NCBI RefSeq assembly: GCF_901538265.1
Contig: NZ_LR593886.1
Span: 3,394,843-3,458,842, forward strand
Reading direction: 5' to 3'
Length of the DNA stretch: 64,000 nucleotides
From: Gemmata massiliana
GTDB taxonomy: Bacteria > Planctomycetota > Planctomycetia > Gemmatales > Gemmataceae
How positions within the stretch are numbered: position 1 is the stretch's first letter; every line of letters begins with the position of its first letter. Of the stretch, positions 36,680-46,200 are shown piece by piece. Below the pieces are notes generated by a model. The model did not search any database and was not told the origin of the DNA. It was given only the letters and a program-made list of their open reading frames with translations. The translations under genes and the position numbers were made by a program.

Positions 36680-38557
36680 TCACGGCTTCTTGCCGTCTTT
36701 AGTTGGTGGACCGGGTGGCGGCCCGAATTTGGGCGCGGGGAACAGATCCGAGAGCATTTCTGAGAACGCCGATTCTTCAAGCTTCCCAGCCTTTTTCTTG
36801 TCAAAGGCGTCGAACAGCTTGCTCGCGGCGCCGATCAGTTCTTCGGACGTCAACTTACCGTCCTTGTTCGCGTCCGCGCGGGACAGGATCGGGCCGGCCA
36901 TAAAGTTGCCGAGCGAGAAGCCGCCCGGAGGGGGCGGAGAACCTTCGGGCGGCTTCGGGAACATCCCGTTGAGTCCCACCGTGAGCGCCTTCTGATCGAC
37001 CAACCCGTCCTTGTCTTTCTCGCTCGCGTCGAACACTTTCTTCGCGATCCCGATCCACTCGTCGCGCGACAACTGACCGTCCTCGTTGGTATCGAGCGCG
37101 CCCATGAGCGGGCCGGCCATGATGTCGCCGATCTTCGGGGGCGGACCGCCGAACCCGCCGTTCGTTGGGACGTGCCCCTTGGACGTGCCCGCGACCTGCG
37201 CCGCGACCGACGTGGTGCGCTTCTCGATGAACGTCTTGAGTGCGGGCGGCTTGCCGAAGCCGAACCCGTTGGGTGCTCCGTCTTTCCGAACTTGCGCGGC
37301 TTTGGCGTCGCGTGCGATCAGTTCCTTCGTCGCCGTTTCCGTCGCTTCCAGTTCCTTCAACAGCCGTTCCTTATCGAAGCACTTGGCGGACAGTTCTTTA
37401 AGCAACTTCTGGTACTTCTCGGCCATTCCCGGGACCGCGAGCACGCGCTCGGTCAGTCGGTGGGTGCCCGCATACGGGTGCGCCATGCTCAGGTTCATCT
37501 GCTGGTCCGCGGTGCCGAGGATCATGAAGTTGGCGAACGCGCGGTCGAGATCCCAGGGGAAGAAGTGGAGCCGGCCGCTTTTCGGGTGCAGGTAGATGTA
37601 GTAGTTGTGCCCGAGCGTGAAGAACCCGTCCGAGTTCGCCACGAACGCGGTCGCGGCCAGGAATCGCAGGTACGCATCGGTGTCGAGGTACGAATCGATC
37701 TCCTTGCTGAACGTGGCGTCGTCGGCTTTCCGCACCAGTTGGGCGAACGCGACCACGCGCTTGGCCTCGTCCGGTGTCGCGTCCCGTTTCGGGGCGAACT
37801 GCTTCTTGTACTGGTTCCAGTCCTCGCCCATTTCCGCGAAGTCACGTACCCCTTCCGGTTTCAGCAAGAGGCCCGCGTCGGTTCCAAAATTGTTCCGCAG
37901 GAACTGTTTGTCGACCGCCTCCGTCGCGGTGTAGAACCCGAGCAACTCCTTGTCGTACTTGCCCGGAACCGTGAGTCGCACTTCTGCGAACGCGGTGCGT
38001 GGGGCGGGCACCCCGGCCGTGCGGTAGAGCGAGTAGCCGAGCGATTCCCGGAGCTTGGACGGGTCCGCGACCCCGCAGTGCAGATTAATCGTCTTCGACC
38101 CACTGAACCGCCCGGTCCCGCCGAAGTGGTCGAGGTCGATCTTGAACGACTTCTTGATGGTACGCGATGCGTCCCCGATGGTGCCGTTGCCCTTGTACCG
38201 GATGCCGATGTCTTTGAACGTCTCGTTACCGATCGTGACCGTTCCCGTAGCCCACGGCAAATCGGCTCCGAAGTTGTTCCGGTGGACCTCTCGGTTCGGG
38301 TCAACTGGTTTCTCCGGGGCTTTGGGGGCCGCACCGGGACCGAAACCCGGGAACCCGCGCCCCGTGCGGGGTTGCATCGCGGCGAACTCTTCGGCCGAAA
38401 TGGTGATATGGACGTCCCACACCTGGCCCGGTTCAAACGCTCCCGGTTTGTTATCCGGCTTGGCAACGGCGGTTGGTGCGCTGATTGGGGTGAGGGCCAA
38501 ACCCATTGCGCCAACGAACCACAACGAATGAAGACGGAACCGAGAACCGTTACCCAT
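36680..38557 (-). CDS. Exported CotH-like kinase protein with EF hands
   Basis: A 625-aa secreted protein. A signal peptide (about 10-32, LWFVGAMGLALTPISAPTAVA) precedes a CotH domain (about 45-420): IRYKGNGTIGDASRTIKKSFKI, NLHCGVADPSKLRESLGYSLYR and the catalytic-like FFPWDLDRAF. CotH proteins are atypical protein kinases; those exported in planctomycetes have unknown targets. The C-terminal part has EF-hand-like calcium loops DTNEDGQLSRDE (about 488) and DANKDGKLTSEE (about 558), with two degenerate ones, plus Gly/Pro-rich linkers. ATG 38557 is the natural start. Confidence 0.85.
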   Translation of the reverse strand: MGNGSRFRLHSLWFVGAMGLALTPISAPTAVAKPDNKPGAFEPGQVWDVHITISAEEFAAMQPRTGRGFPGFGPGAAPKAPEKPVDPNREVHRNNFGADLPWATGTVTIGNETFKDIGIRYKGNGTIGDASRTIKKSFKIDLDHFGGTGRFSGSKTINLHCGVADPSKLRESLGYSLYRTAGVPAPRTAFAEVRLTVPGKYDKELLGFYTATEAVDKQFLRNNFGTDAGLLLKPEGVRDFAEMGEDWNQYKKQFAPKRDATPDEAKRVVAFAQLVRKADDATFSKEIDSYLDTDAYLRFLAATAFVANSDGFFTLGHNYYIYLHPKSGRLHFFPWDLDRAFANFMILGTADQQMNLSMAHPYAGTHRLTERVLAVPGMAEKYQKLLKELSAKCFDKERLLKELEATETATKELIARDAKAAQVRKDGAPNGFGFGKPPALKTFIEKRTTSVAAQVAGTSKGHVPTNGGFGGPPPKIGDIMAGPLMGALDTNEDGQLSRDEWIGIAKKVFDASEKDKDGLVDQKALTVGLNGMFPKPPEGSPPPPGGFSLGNFMAGPILSRADANKDGKLTSEELIGAASKLFDAFDKKKAGKLEESAFSEMLSDLFPAPKFGPPPGPPTKDGKKP

Positions 38558-38719
38558 CGCTTCTCCCGTTGTCGGACGGATAGGGGCCGCGTTCGAGTTG
38601 GTGGATTCACTTGATGATAACGGAAAATACTCTCAATTTTCACTAAATTGTGTGGGTAAGCAGGTGTTCTGGATGAGGGAATCCCTTTCAGCGTTCACAA
38701 CGGAAGGGCTTCCACGCGA

Positions 38720-39552
38720 TTTCGGACGCGGCCGGGGATCGGTTCCAGGATTTGCTCCCCGGTCATCGGGCAACCGAGTTAGCTCGCAGCCGACAACCGC
38801 CTGCTCATCGACGCGGTGCTCTGGATCGCCGGGTTGGGTTTCCTGGCGCGATTTGCCCGAGCGGTTCGGCAAGTGGAACTCGGCTTGGCGCCGGTTCGAC
38901 TGTTGGGCTCGTAAGGGCACATGGGCAGCGGTGTTTGAGGTACTGCAAGACCCGGACCTGGAGTGGCAGCCCTCAACTTGACTGTGATCCGGGTTCACCA
39001 GCACGCCGCGGGAGCCCCAAAAAAGCCGACGGCACCGGGGCCAGGAAAATCAAGCGTTGAGCCGAAATCAGGGTGGATTCGGAACCAAGATCCACACCAC
39101 GGTGAACGGGTTGGGCTCCCGGTCCGCTTGATCCGGGGCCAGGATCAAGCAGCCGACGTGTCGCAAGCGCGAACTCTGATCGAGGGGATCCCGTTCGAGA
39201 GTCGTGGTCGGGGACAAGGGATACGGCTCGAAGGATGTTGTGGCCGCGGTCGAGGATCGCGGCGGTGAGTCCGTGATCCCGAGTCGAGCGAACGGGACCG
39301 CGCCGCATGAAACCGATTGGTCGCGATACAAGGGCCGGAACTTGGTCGAGTGGTTTTGGTCGAAGGCTTTGTGGTACGCGCCCGGTCGATCACGTAGTTT
39401 TGCGATCAGTGGGTTATGCCCGTTCCATCCCGAGCCACGTGATCGACCGGGCGCGTACCGCGAAGCCGTACCGCTGAGTTGCGACCCGGTTCGAGAAGAA
39501 GGCCCAGAATCTCCTGGCGTTCGTTTACGCGGCCTCGATCACGCTAAAGTAG
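38720..39552 (+). pseudogene. Decayed IS5-family transposase
   Basis: Pieces of one IS5-type transposase lie in order but in different frames: WRDLPERFGKWNSAWRRFD, then VIRVHQHAAGAPKK, GLPVRLI, SQARTLIEGIPFE, VGDKGYGSKDVVAAVE, VIPSRANGTAPHETDW and finally VATRFEKKAQNLLAFVY ending at TAG 39550-39552. Several frameshifts, an internal stop and an 87-bp palindromic insertion make it non-functional. The left limit is approximate. It marks the left edge of the mobile-element-rich island. Confidence 0.8.
39373..39459. repeat. Palindromic insertion inside the IS5 remnant
   Basis: A perfect 23-bp inverted repeat (39373-39395 and 39437-39459, beginning GGTACGCGCCCGG) flanks a 41-bp loop. It interrupts the transposase between WSKA and AKPYR-like codons, so it was inserted into the gene. 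It looks like a short mobile hairpin element; CGAAG occurs on both sides near the junctions. Confidence 0.7.
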
Positions 39553-39590
39553 CCCAAAGGCCCAACGTTTCCTGGGCCTTGTCCACGCGC

Positions 39591-40708
39591 CCTTATCTCG
39601 ACTGGTGCCGATTCGGGGTAGCCGCCCGCGGCGGGGTAGCATGAGTGTTACTGAGGTCTCGTGCCCCTCGCCCACGGACGGTCGCCGTGATTCCACCACC
39701 CGAGGCGCGGCCCCGGGTCGCCGCGCTCGGGTTCTCATTCACGGGACCGACGTACCCGCGGTTCTCGGCGCCCCTGGTCGGTGCGGACCACCGGTCGGCG
39801 CACCGTGGCCAACTCGTTGCGCGCGCCCCGTCGTCGGGCACCGGGGCACCGACTACCCGCGCGTCCGGTCTCGCGCCCGTGGTCGGGACGGGCGCGCGGG
39901 TGCGCCCTGATGCGGCTCGTGCTCGGCCGCCTCGTCACCGACGGGCCGGTGTACCCGGTCGGTGGCGCTACGGCACCCACGAGCCGGGCGCGGTTCGGGC
40001 ACCGGCACCGGACCCGGCTCGTGTTGGTGAGCACGTTGCACCCGGACGCCAACCTGTTCGACCCGCCCCCCGCCGTACAACGGGCCCGGGTGCCCACGGG
40101 TTAAGGGCACGCGCCGGGCGAAGCCCCGAGGGGGCGTTGCCGCCGCCGCGGCCTTCGCCCGGTTGGAAGTCGGGTGGTACGGGGCGGGAAGCGGCGTGTC
40201 GCGGCCCTCGACGGGACCGGTCACGGGTACAAGGCCGGTGAGGGGCTGGTCCCATTGCGCGCGGGGTTCGTCAAGGACACCACGGCACGCACCGGGAGGG
40301 CAAGCCGACGCCTTCGACCGTGATCGGTCACTACTGCGGGCGCCGGAGCATCGAAACCACGTTCCAGGAAGCCCGGTCGGGACTCGGATTGGAGACCACG
40401 CGCGGGTGGCGCGAGAACACGGCCCTCCGCGCCGGCCCGTGCCTGTTGGGGTTGCACTCGGTGGTCGCGTTCCTGTTCCCCGCGCCCCGGAGCCGAAGCG
40501 GGTCGGTGCCGTGTCGTGGCCCGGCAAGGCGACCGCCACGTTCGCCGGCGCCCGGAGCGCCGTCCGCCGGTGGCTCTGGGCCGCAGCTCTTCTTCCGCGG
40601 GCCGGTGCGGACGCGGTCCTCGATAAACGGCCCACCGCCGTGCGGGAAGTACGGCTTACTACGCTCGCGCCGGCGGCCCGAGCACCCGGAATCGGCTCCA
40701 GTCGAGCT
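39591..40708 (+). mobile_element. Dead IS4/IS701-like element, copy A
   Basis: A 1118-bp element present again in inverted orientation at 51691-52808 with at least one base difference (C at 40306 versus T at 52093). Ends are 18-bp inverted repeats: CTCGACTGGTGCCGATTC (39597-39614) and GAATCGGCTCCAGTCGAG (40689-40706), one mismatch. Transposase pieces in several frames include TRLVLVSTLHPDANLFDPPP and GRRSIETTFQEARSGLGLET, the region with the last catalytic Glu of DDE enzymes of this superfamily. No open frame spans the element. No clear target duplication flanks either copy. Confidence 0.85.
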
Positions 40709-40710
40709 CC

Positions 40711-41182
40711 TGACCGCTGCGCAAAGGCGGTCGAACTTCTTGGCCCCTAAAATGGGGTATGGAGTCTTTGGACTTCGCCCCTGGTGATTGGCGCGAGTGG
40801 CGGAGGTTTCGAGCCTTGCAACTCAGGGAGCAGGGCGGGTTTCAGCGGCGCAGCGCCACGGCCTTGGGAGTCATCGAGGACGCCGTCAGCTGTTGGCTCG
40901 TGCGGACCCGCAACAGTGGTCCCGAAACGACGAATCGGGTTCTATCTGTTACCAGAGTTGGGGCGTAAGTGCGGACCAAGGGCCCAGGCCCGGTGATCCG
41001 CGAGAAGCAAACGCGGGACCACCTGTCGGTCATGGGCGGGATGACCCGGAGGGCCAGGTCTATACCTTGGCGAGACGAGCTCGCCATCGGTCGGCTGCGC
41101 CAGAAACCTCGCCTGGTCCAAGCCTTCTTTGTCCAGGCCGGATTGGGGCTATGAAAGTTCGACCGCCTTTGCGCAGCGGTCA
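40711..41182 (+). mobile_element. IS630-derived deletion element (MITE-like) with perfect 28-bp ends
   Basis: Bases 40711-40738 (TGACCGCTGCGCAAAGG...) and 41155-41182 are perfect inverted repeats. Inside are an IS630 N-terminal helix-turn-helix piece (WREWRRFRALQLREQGGFQ...ALGVIEDAVSCWL, from 40759) and a short C-terminal piece (HLSVMGGMTRRAR, from about 41010); the middle with most of the catalytic core is missing. At 472 bp it cannot encode a transposase but could be moved in trans. It abuts copy A of the IS4/IS701-like element by two bases. Confidence 0.8.
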
Positions 41183-41241
41183 GTAACACTACTCCGTTAG
41201 AAGCCCGCACCCGACAGTCGGGTTCGGGTCTCTAACCGGTC

Positions 41242-41417
41242 ATGAAGACATACACTCCGAACCTCGACCTGGCCGTTCTCGACCGCCTGCGCGAGTGCGC
41301 GGCCCTATTTGCCCCGGACTTCCCCCCGGCCAAGCCCGCGCGCTGGGCCGGGGGGTACCTGCACGGCCTCCTGACCGACAGCGAGCGCAGGAGGCTGGGC
41401 GTGCGCCCGGACACCTT
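41242..41417 (+). pseudogene. IS701-like transposase N-terminal fragment
   Basis: LDRLRECAALFAPDFPPAKPARW and YLHGLLTDSERRRL match the N-terminus of IS701-type transposases. The similarity stops near 41417, where an oppositely oriented IS5 piece begins. Only about 55 codons remain. Confidence 0.65.
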
Positions 41418-41429
41418 CTGGCCCGCCTC

Positions 41430-41766
41430 GATGGTCTTCACCGACGGGCGGTCGATGATTCCCGCGCGCGGGGTCGGTTCCCTCGTCGCGTGCCCGGATC
41501 TCGGATCGGAGGGCGTTATGTACCGGCTCCCAAACCCCGGCCTCGTGCCACGTGTAGAAGCCGTACGAGACCGTCTCCCGGGGTGGGACGTCGTGCGGCA
41601 ACATGCGCCACGTGCGTCCGCCCCAGACCAAGTCGAGGGCGGCGTTGACCACCTCCCGCAGGGGTACGTGCGGGAGGTGGTCCGGCCATCGCCCTGCGGG
41701 AATAGGTGCCCGATGTTGTCCCGCGGGATCCGTCAGGTCGCTCGGGTGGCGCTCACAGGTGCTCAT
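41430..41766 (-). pseudogene. IS5-family transposase N-terminal fragment
   Basis: Read from ATG 41766: HPSDLTDPAGQHRAPIPAG, LREVVNAALDLVWGGRTWRML, PHDVPPRETVSYGFYTWHE and HNALRSEIRARDEGTDP, the N-terminal DUF4096-like part of IS5 transposases; SVKTIEAG follows in a shifted frame. It is truncated where it meets the IS701-like fragment. Confidence 0.65.
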
Positions 41767-41814
41767 ACCCGAATGGTAGAGACCGCTCCAAACGGCCCTC
41801 GGGGCCGCTTCCTA

Positions 41815-42724
41815 GGGCGTGTTGACATTCCTCATCTTTCCTACACAACGAGTCGGAGTGTTTTACGTGTCGATGGATGTGGGTGGGCGATGCGTTACGT
41901 GCTCACGGACGACCTGTGGACGACACTGGAGCCCCTGGCCCGGCAGGCCAAGTGGTACAAGGGCGGGCAGAAGCCCGTGTTGTTGGATTGGGGCTTCTTC
42001 GAGGCGCTCTTGTACCTGGCCCGTACCGGTATCCCGTGGCGCGACTTGCCCCCGGAGTTCGGGCGCTGGGACGCGGTGTACAACCGGTTCCGCCGGTGGG
42101 TCGCATCCGGTGGGCTCCGGGTTCTGTTCGAGGGGACGACCACCGATCCCCGGTTCGGGGCTGTTCGCCGAGTGTTCATCGATTCGACTATCGTGCGCGC
42201 CCACCAGCATGCGGCCGGGCGCGGCGCAAGCATAAAAGATCGGGGCCACGCGCGTGGCCCAGGCTCAAGCCCTCGGGCGCGGTCGGGGCGGGCTGAGCGG
42301 GCTGAGCACCAAGATCATCGCGACCATCGCCGACGAGGACACGGTGCTCACGGTGGACGTGGTCCCCAGACAAGCGGGCGATGCGCCGCTGCTGGTTCCA
42401 GTGCCGGACCGCACCTTGGCGCGCGGCCCGGTGGACGAGATCGTCGGGGACAAGGCCTTTGACGGTGACCAGTTGCGATGCGACTGCTTAAACCGGGAGG
42501 TGAACCCGAACATCCCACTCAAGTCCAACCGAGATCCGGATCAGTGGGTATTCGATACCGACAGCTACAAGGAGCGGAACCGGGTCGAGCGCCTGTTCGG
42601 CAAAGCCAAACCGTTCCGCCGCATCGCCACCCGGTACGAGAAGCTCAAGGTCACCCACTTCGGGCTGTTACACGTGGTTCTCGGCTTCATACGCCTGCGC
42701 AAACTGAGGAACGTCAACACGCCC
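41815..42724 (+). mobile_element. IS5-family insertion sequence (IS427-like), nearly intact
   Basis: A 910-bp element with 20-bp terminal inverted repeats, GGGCGTGTTGACATTCCTCA at 41815-41834 and its complement at 42705-42724 with one mismatch, flanked by TA on both sides (41813-41814, 42725-42726), the expected short target duplication. The stop codon of the second frame (TAG 42725) is formed with the target base pair, a feature of compact IS5 elements. This is the youngest-looking element in the left half of the island. Confidence 0.85.
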
Positions 42725-42727
42725 TAG
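41890..42727 (+). CDS. IS5-family transposase in two overlapping frames
   Basis: The first frame (from ATG 41890) encodes MRYVLTDDLWTTLEPLARQ, GIPWRDLPPEFGRWDAVYNRF and FIDSTIVRAHQHAAG, including the first catalytic Asp. The second frame (open from 42236 to the stop at 42725-42727) encodes LSTKIIATIADEDTV, DEIVGDKAFDGDQL (second Asp) and RNRVERLFGKAKPFRRIATRYEKLK (catalytic Glu). The change needed is +1 (or -2), near CATAAAAG at 42231-42238. IS427-type elements often use programmed frameshifting; here it may be that or a disabling mutation. Confidence 0.75.
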
Positions 42728-43071
42728 ACGGCCATTTAGAGCCGCGTATTATTACCTCGGTCGGTAACAATCGCACATATTATGCGGTTGCAGCGTAGAG
42801 CATACCGGGTGCGGGAAGTGGTTTCGAACGTATCCGGGGCGTTTGTGCAGTCGGTTCACGAACCCTTGCACGCGGGACCGTAACTCGCCCTTGTTGTTCG
42901 GCACCCCCGCCGCGTTCACCGCCCCTCCAAGTCGTTGTTCCGGTACTCCGTCACGGGCGTCGGGTAGGAGGATCCCCTCCCGACGGATGGGAGGTGTCAG
43001 CGTGGTATGCGTGAGCAACTTATAAGCCGGGGTAATAGTGCTACAAATCAATCACTCTCGTAAATGCGATT
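42728..43071. other. Unassigned 344-bp segment
   Basis: Between the IS5 element and the long hairpin. A 99-codon minus-strand frame (42752-43051) has no recognisable family and no Shine-Dalgarno; I do not call it a gene. Probably debris of older insertions. Confidence 0.4.
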
Positions 43072-43233
43072 TACGACCTCGAGCAGCTTGGAAGTAACAT
43101 CGTCTGGCGCAGCGCTTGGAAGCCCTGACACAACCTTGAAAATGCCTTGGAAATCCGTGATTTGAGGAGGTTGTGTCAGGGCTTCTTAGAACTCCAGGCG
43201 ATCTCTATCACTTCCAAGCCGCTCAAAGTCGTA
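43072..43233. repeat. 162-bp long imperfect hairpin, MITE-like
   Basis: The two halves are complementary along their length: TACGAC (43072-43077 / 43228-43233), GAGCAGCTTGGAAGT (43081-43095, 14 of 15 with 43210-43224), ATCG.CTGG in the middle, and a perfect 18-bp core GAAGCCCTGACACAACCT (43119-43136 / 43168-43185) around a 31-nt loop. It ends 14 bp after the stop of the surface-protein gene, so it also forms its transcript's 3' end. Confidence 0.75.
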
Positions 43234-43247
43234 GCTCACTACAATAA

Positions 43248-46200
43248 TTAACCCACCCACATCTTGCCCTTGGAGTCTGAGAAAGGATCAGAGACTCGAA
43301 TAACGGAGGGCGAAGCACCAATCGTAGGTAAACCTCCACCCGCAAAAGCAATTAGCGAATCCCAAGATGCAGCCAGAACGTCAGATTTACCGTCACCATT
43401 CAAATCCCGCGCGGCCACGCGAACTCCGGTCACAAAATCGACGTTTGGCGGCAGGAACTGGGCAAGGAGAACTTGGGCATTAGATTGAACAAGCGATTTA
43501 CCAGAATACGCGACCACTCTACCGTTACCCCACTCGCCTGCGCCCAGAATCAGATCGCCATATCCGTCAGAATTCATATCTCCAATCGCAAGAGATACAC
43601 CCTTACCAGTCACAACCGAACCGGGAGAAAAAGAGTTAAACATTGCAATCGGAGTACCGCCGACTCGCAGCGAAGAACCATCGAAACCAAATACAGCTGT
43701 ACCAGTCGTATATAAACCAGCAACTGCAAGATCGGCTTTTCCGTCAGCATTGAGATCGCCAAGAGCCAATCGCGTTTGCCCCCAGTACCCAATCACAGGA
43801 CCAGCCAGAAACTCAGTCAATTTTGCATAATTCCCGCCGCGATACACCCGCACACGCGCCCCGCCTTCGTCAGTACCTAGCGCAATGTCAGCGATGCCGT
43901 CTCCTGTTACATCTCCAACGGCAACCGACACCTGACCGTAGTAATAGTTCGCTCCGAGTAGCTGCTCCGAACGCACTTTTCCAGTTGCCCCATCAATAAT
44001 AACTGCCTGCGAAAACATACCCCCCTTCGACCCGACGACCACATCGGGGATACCGTCACCAGTCACATCACCAGTGGCTACGCTCGCCCCACCTGTATAG
44101 CTATCACCAAAGGGGCGAACTCGGAAGCGAACCGAGCCGTCCGAATTAAAGAGTGCAACTGTCGTTACAGGCCCCGCATCGGTTCCCACTGCATACGGCT
44201 GCCCAGTCGCGTTGACCGTGAGTGTGGCACTACCAACCACCGAGGACGTGGCTTTATCGGCCAAGTTAATCGAGCGAGTACCCGAGGTCCGGAGCGTGAT
44301 AGTAAACGTGTGGACTCCGGCATCAGCAGCGGTGAACGTGTAATCAGACGGGAGCCCTGCCAACACGTCACTACTCGTGAACCGAACCGTACCACGGTAC
44401 CCGGTTGCAATGTTACCGTATGCGTCTTTTGCAGTTGCAGTGACGCTAAACGATGATCCTGAGGCCGCAACCGTCGGAGCCGACAATTGGATTACACTCA
44501 CCGTCGCCGCGTTGACCGTGAGTGTGGCACTACCAACCACCGAGGACGTGGCTTTATCGGCCAAGTTAATCGAGCGAGTACCCGAGGTCCGGAGCGTGAT
44601 AGTAAACGTGTGGACTCCGGCATCAGCAGCGGTGAACGTGTAATCAGACGGGAGCCCTGCCAACACGTCACTACTCGTGAACCGAACCGTACCACGGTAC
44701 CCGGTTGCAATGGCCCCAGAGTTGGCAATAGCGGTCACTGTGATTGTGAATGATGAGCCCGCAGCTGTTATTGACGGAGCCGACATTCCGAACTTTGCAA
44801 CTACTACTGCACTCTCAACAACCGCGCCTCCCGACCCGCCACCAGTGTACTCAAAGGCACCTAGATCCAAAGCCCTTCCAGCAACTAATCTGGGACGACT
44901 CGTCCGAGGATCGAGGTACTCGCGATCGACTGGGTGGGCTGAGAGCGTCCCCGCTATTTGGCCCGATGCGTCAATTGCAGCTGAAGTCGCCTTGAGGTGG
45001 TAATCCCCATTTGTCGGAGACACAAAGCCGGGCTCGACAGACGATCCAATAATCAGATTTTTGGTTCCACCAGCATGTCCAGTAAAGGCTCCGAATGAGA
45101 TCGCATAATTTGAAGGCACCCAATTTTGCCCAAAGTATGCATTATTATTATCAGCTACCAAATTGAATACTGGCGATCTAGCACCAGCAGTATTAGGGAC
45201 CGCAGCAAAAATATTATTCCTCGCGTCTACTGTTTCGCCACTCGTAGCCAGCTTGACACCAGTTATCTTGTATACCTGGCTGGCATCCGATCTGGTAATC
45301 ATCGTATTATTATAGAGCGAGAGGATGCCCTTGCGATATTTCACATCTTGCCCACCATCTCCGCCATAAAACACAATCGACGAAGCGCTGCCGGATGGAG
45401 CAACAAGAGTGTTACCGTATACAAACACTTGATGATAGCTTTCAAGGGTGACGGCCAAGTCAGATTGATTCTCAGCCTCCGGGAGTTGAAGCTGGTGCGC
45501 GCCGCCCTCAATGTAATTATTCCTAATGATAAGTCCGACCGAACGATCTTTCAGACCTGCACCGAGGGCGCCCGACCTGAGTGAGCCATAACGATTATTC
45601 TGATACAGTGTATCAATTCCTTCGATATAAGTATTATGCTGGCGATCGCTACCTATGTTCCCGTTCCCGTAGATGTAATTTCCGTCGAGAGTGACGCCCA
45701 TCAGCAGGCGATCAAACCCGGATTGTCCAGCGCCGAACACCCCTTGCCCATTGCCATTAATCGTGCAGCCCTTAATTGTGACATTCTCGGCACGCTCTAG
45801 ATAAATACCGGCGCCGACTAACCCATATGCCTTTTTCAGACCATTGTAATCGGTAAATGTATTATTCGAATTTCCCTGATATGCGTTTTGCACCTGAAGA
45901 TTCTGTATTGTAATATAGCCCGGCTTGTAGCCAACCGCGTAATTCGGTCGGACGCCAATAACTACGGCTCCGGAACCACTGAGCGCGGCGTAACTGTTGA
46001 CAAATTGTGGCGCAAGAACGGCTTGGTATCCGTCGATTACAGGCAAGGCACCGGTAACCGGATCGGGAATTCCGTTAATAGTGATCCTTGCGGTCGCCGT
46101 CCCTCGCGTTGAGATCTGAAACAGTTCGTGGTAGCCGCCCGGCTTATAGTGAATGTTGACCGTATCACCTGGCCCGAGCTTGCTCCAATCCAGATCGGCG

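Noticed and set aside
39645-40241. 198-codon frame in IS copy A (also in copy B)
   Set aside because: Out-of-frame reading of a dead transposase; the conserved residues fall in other frames.
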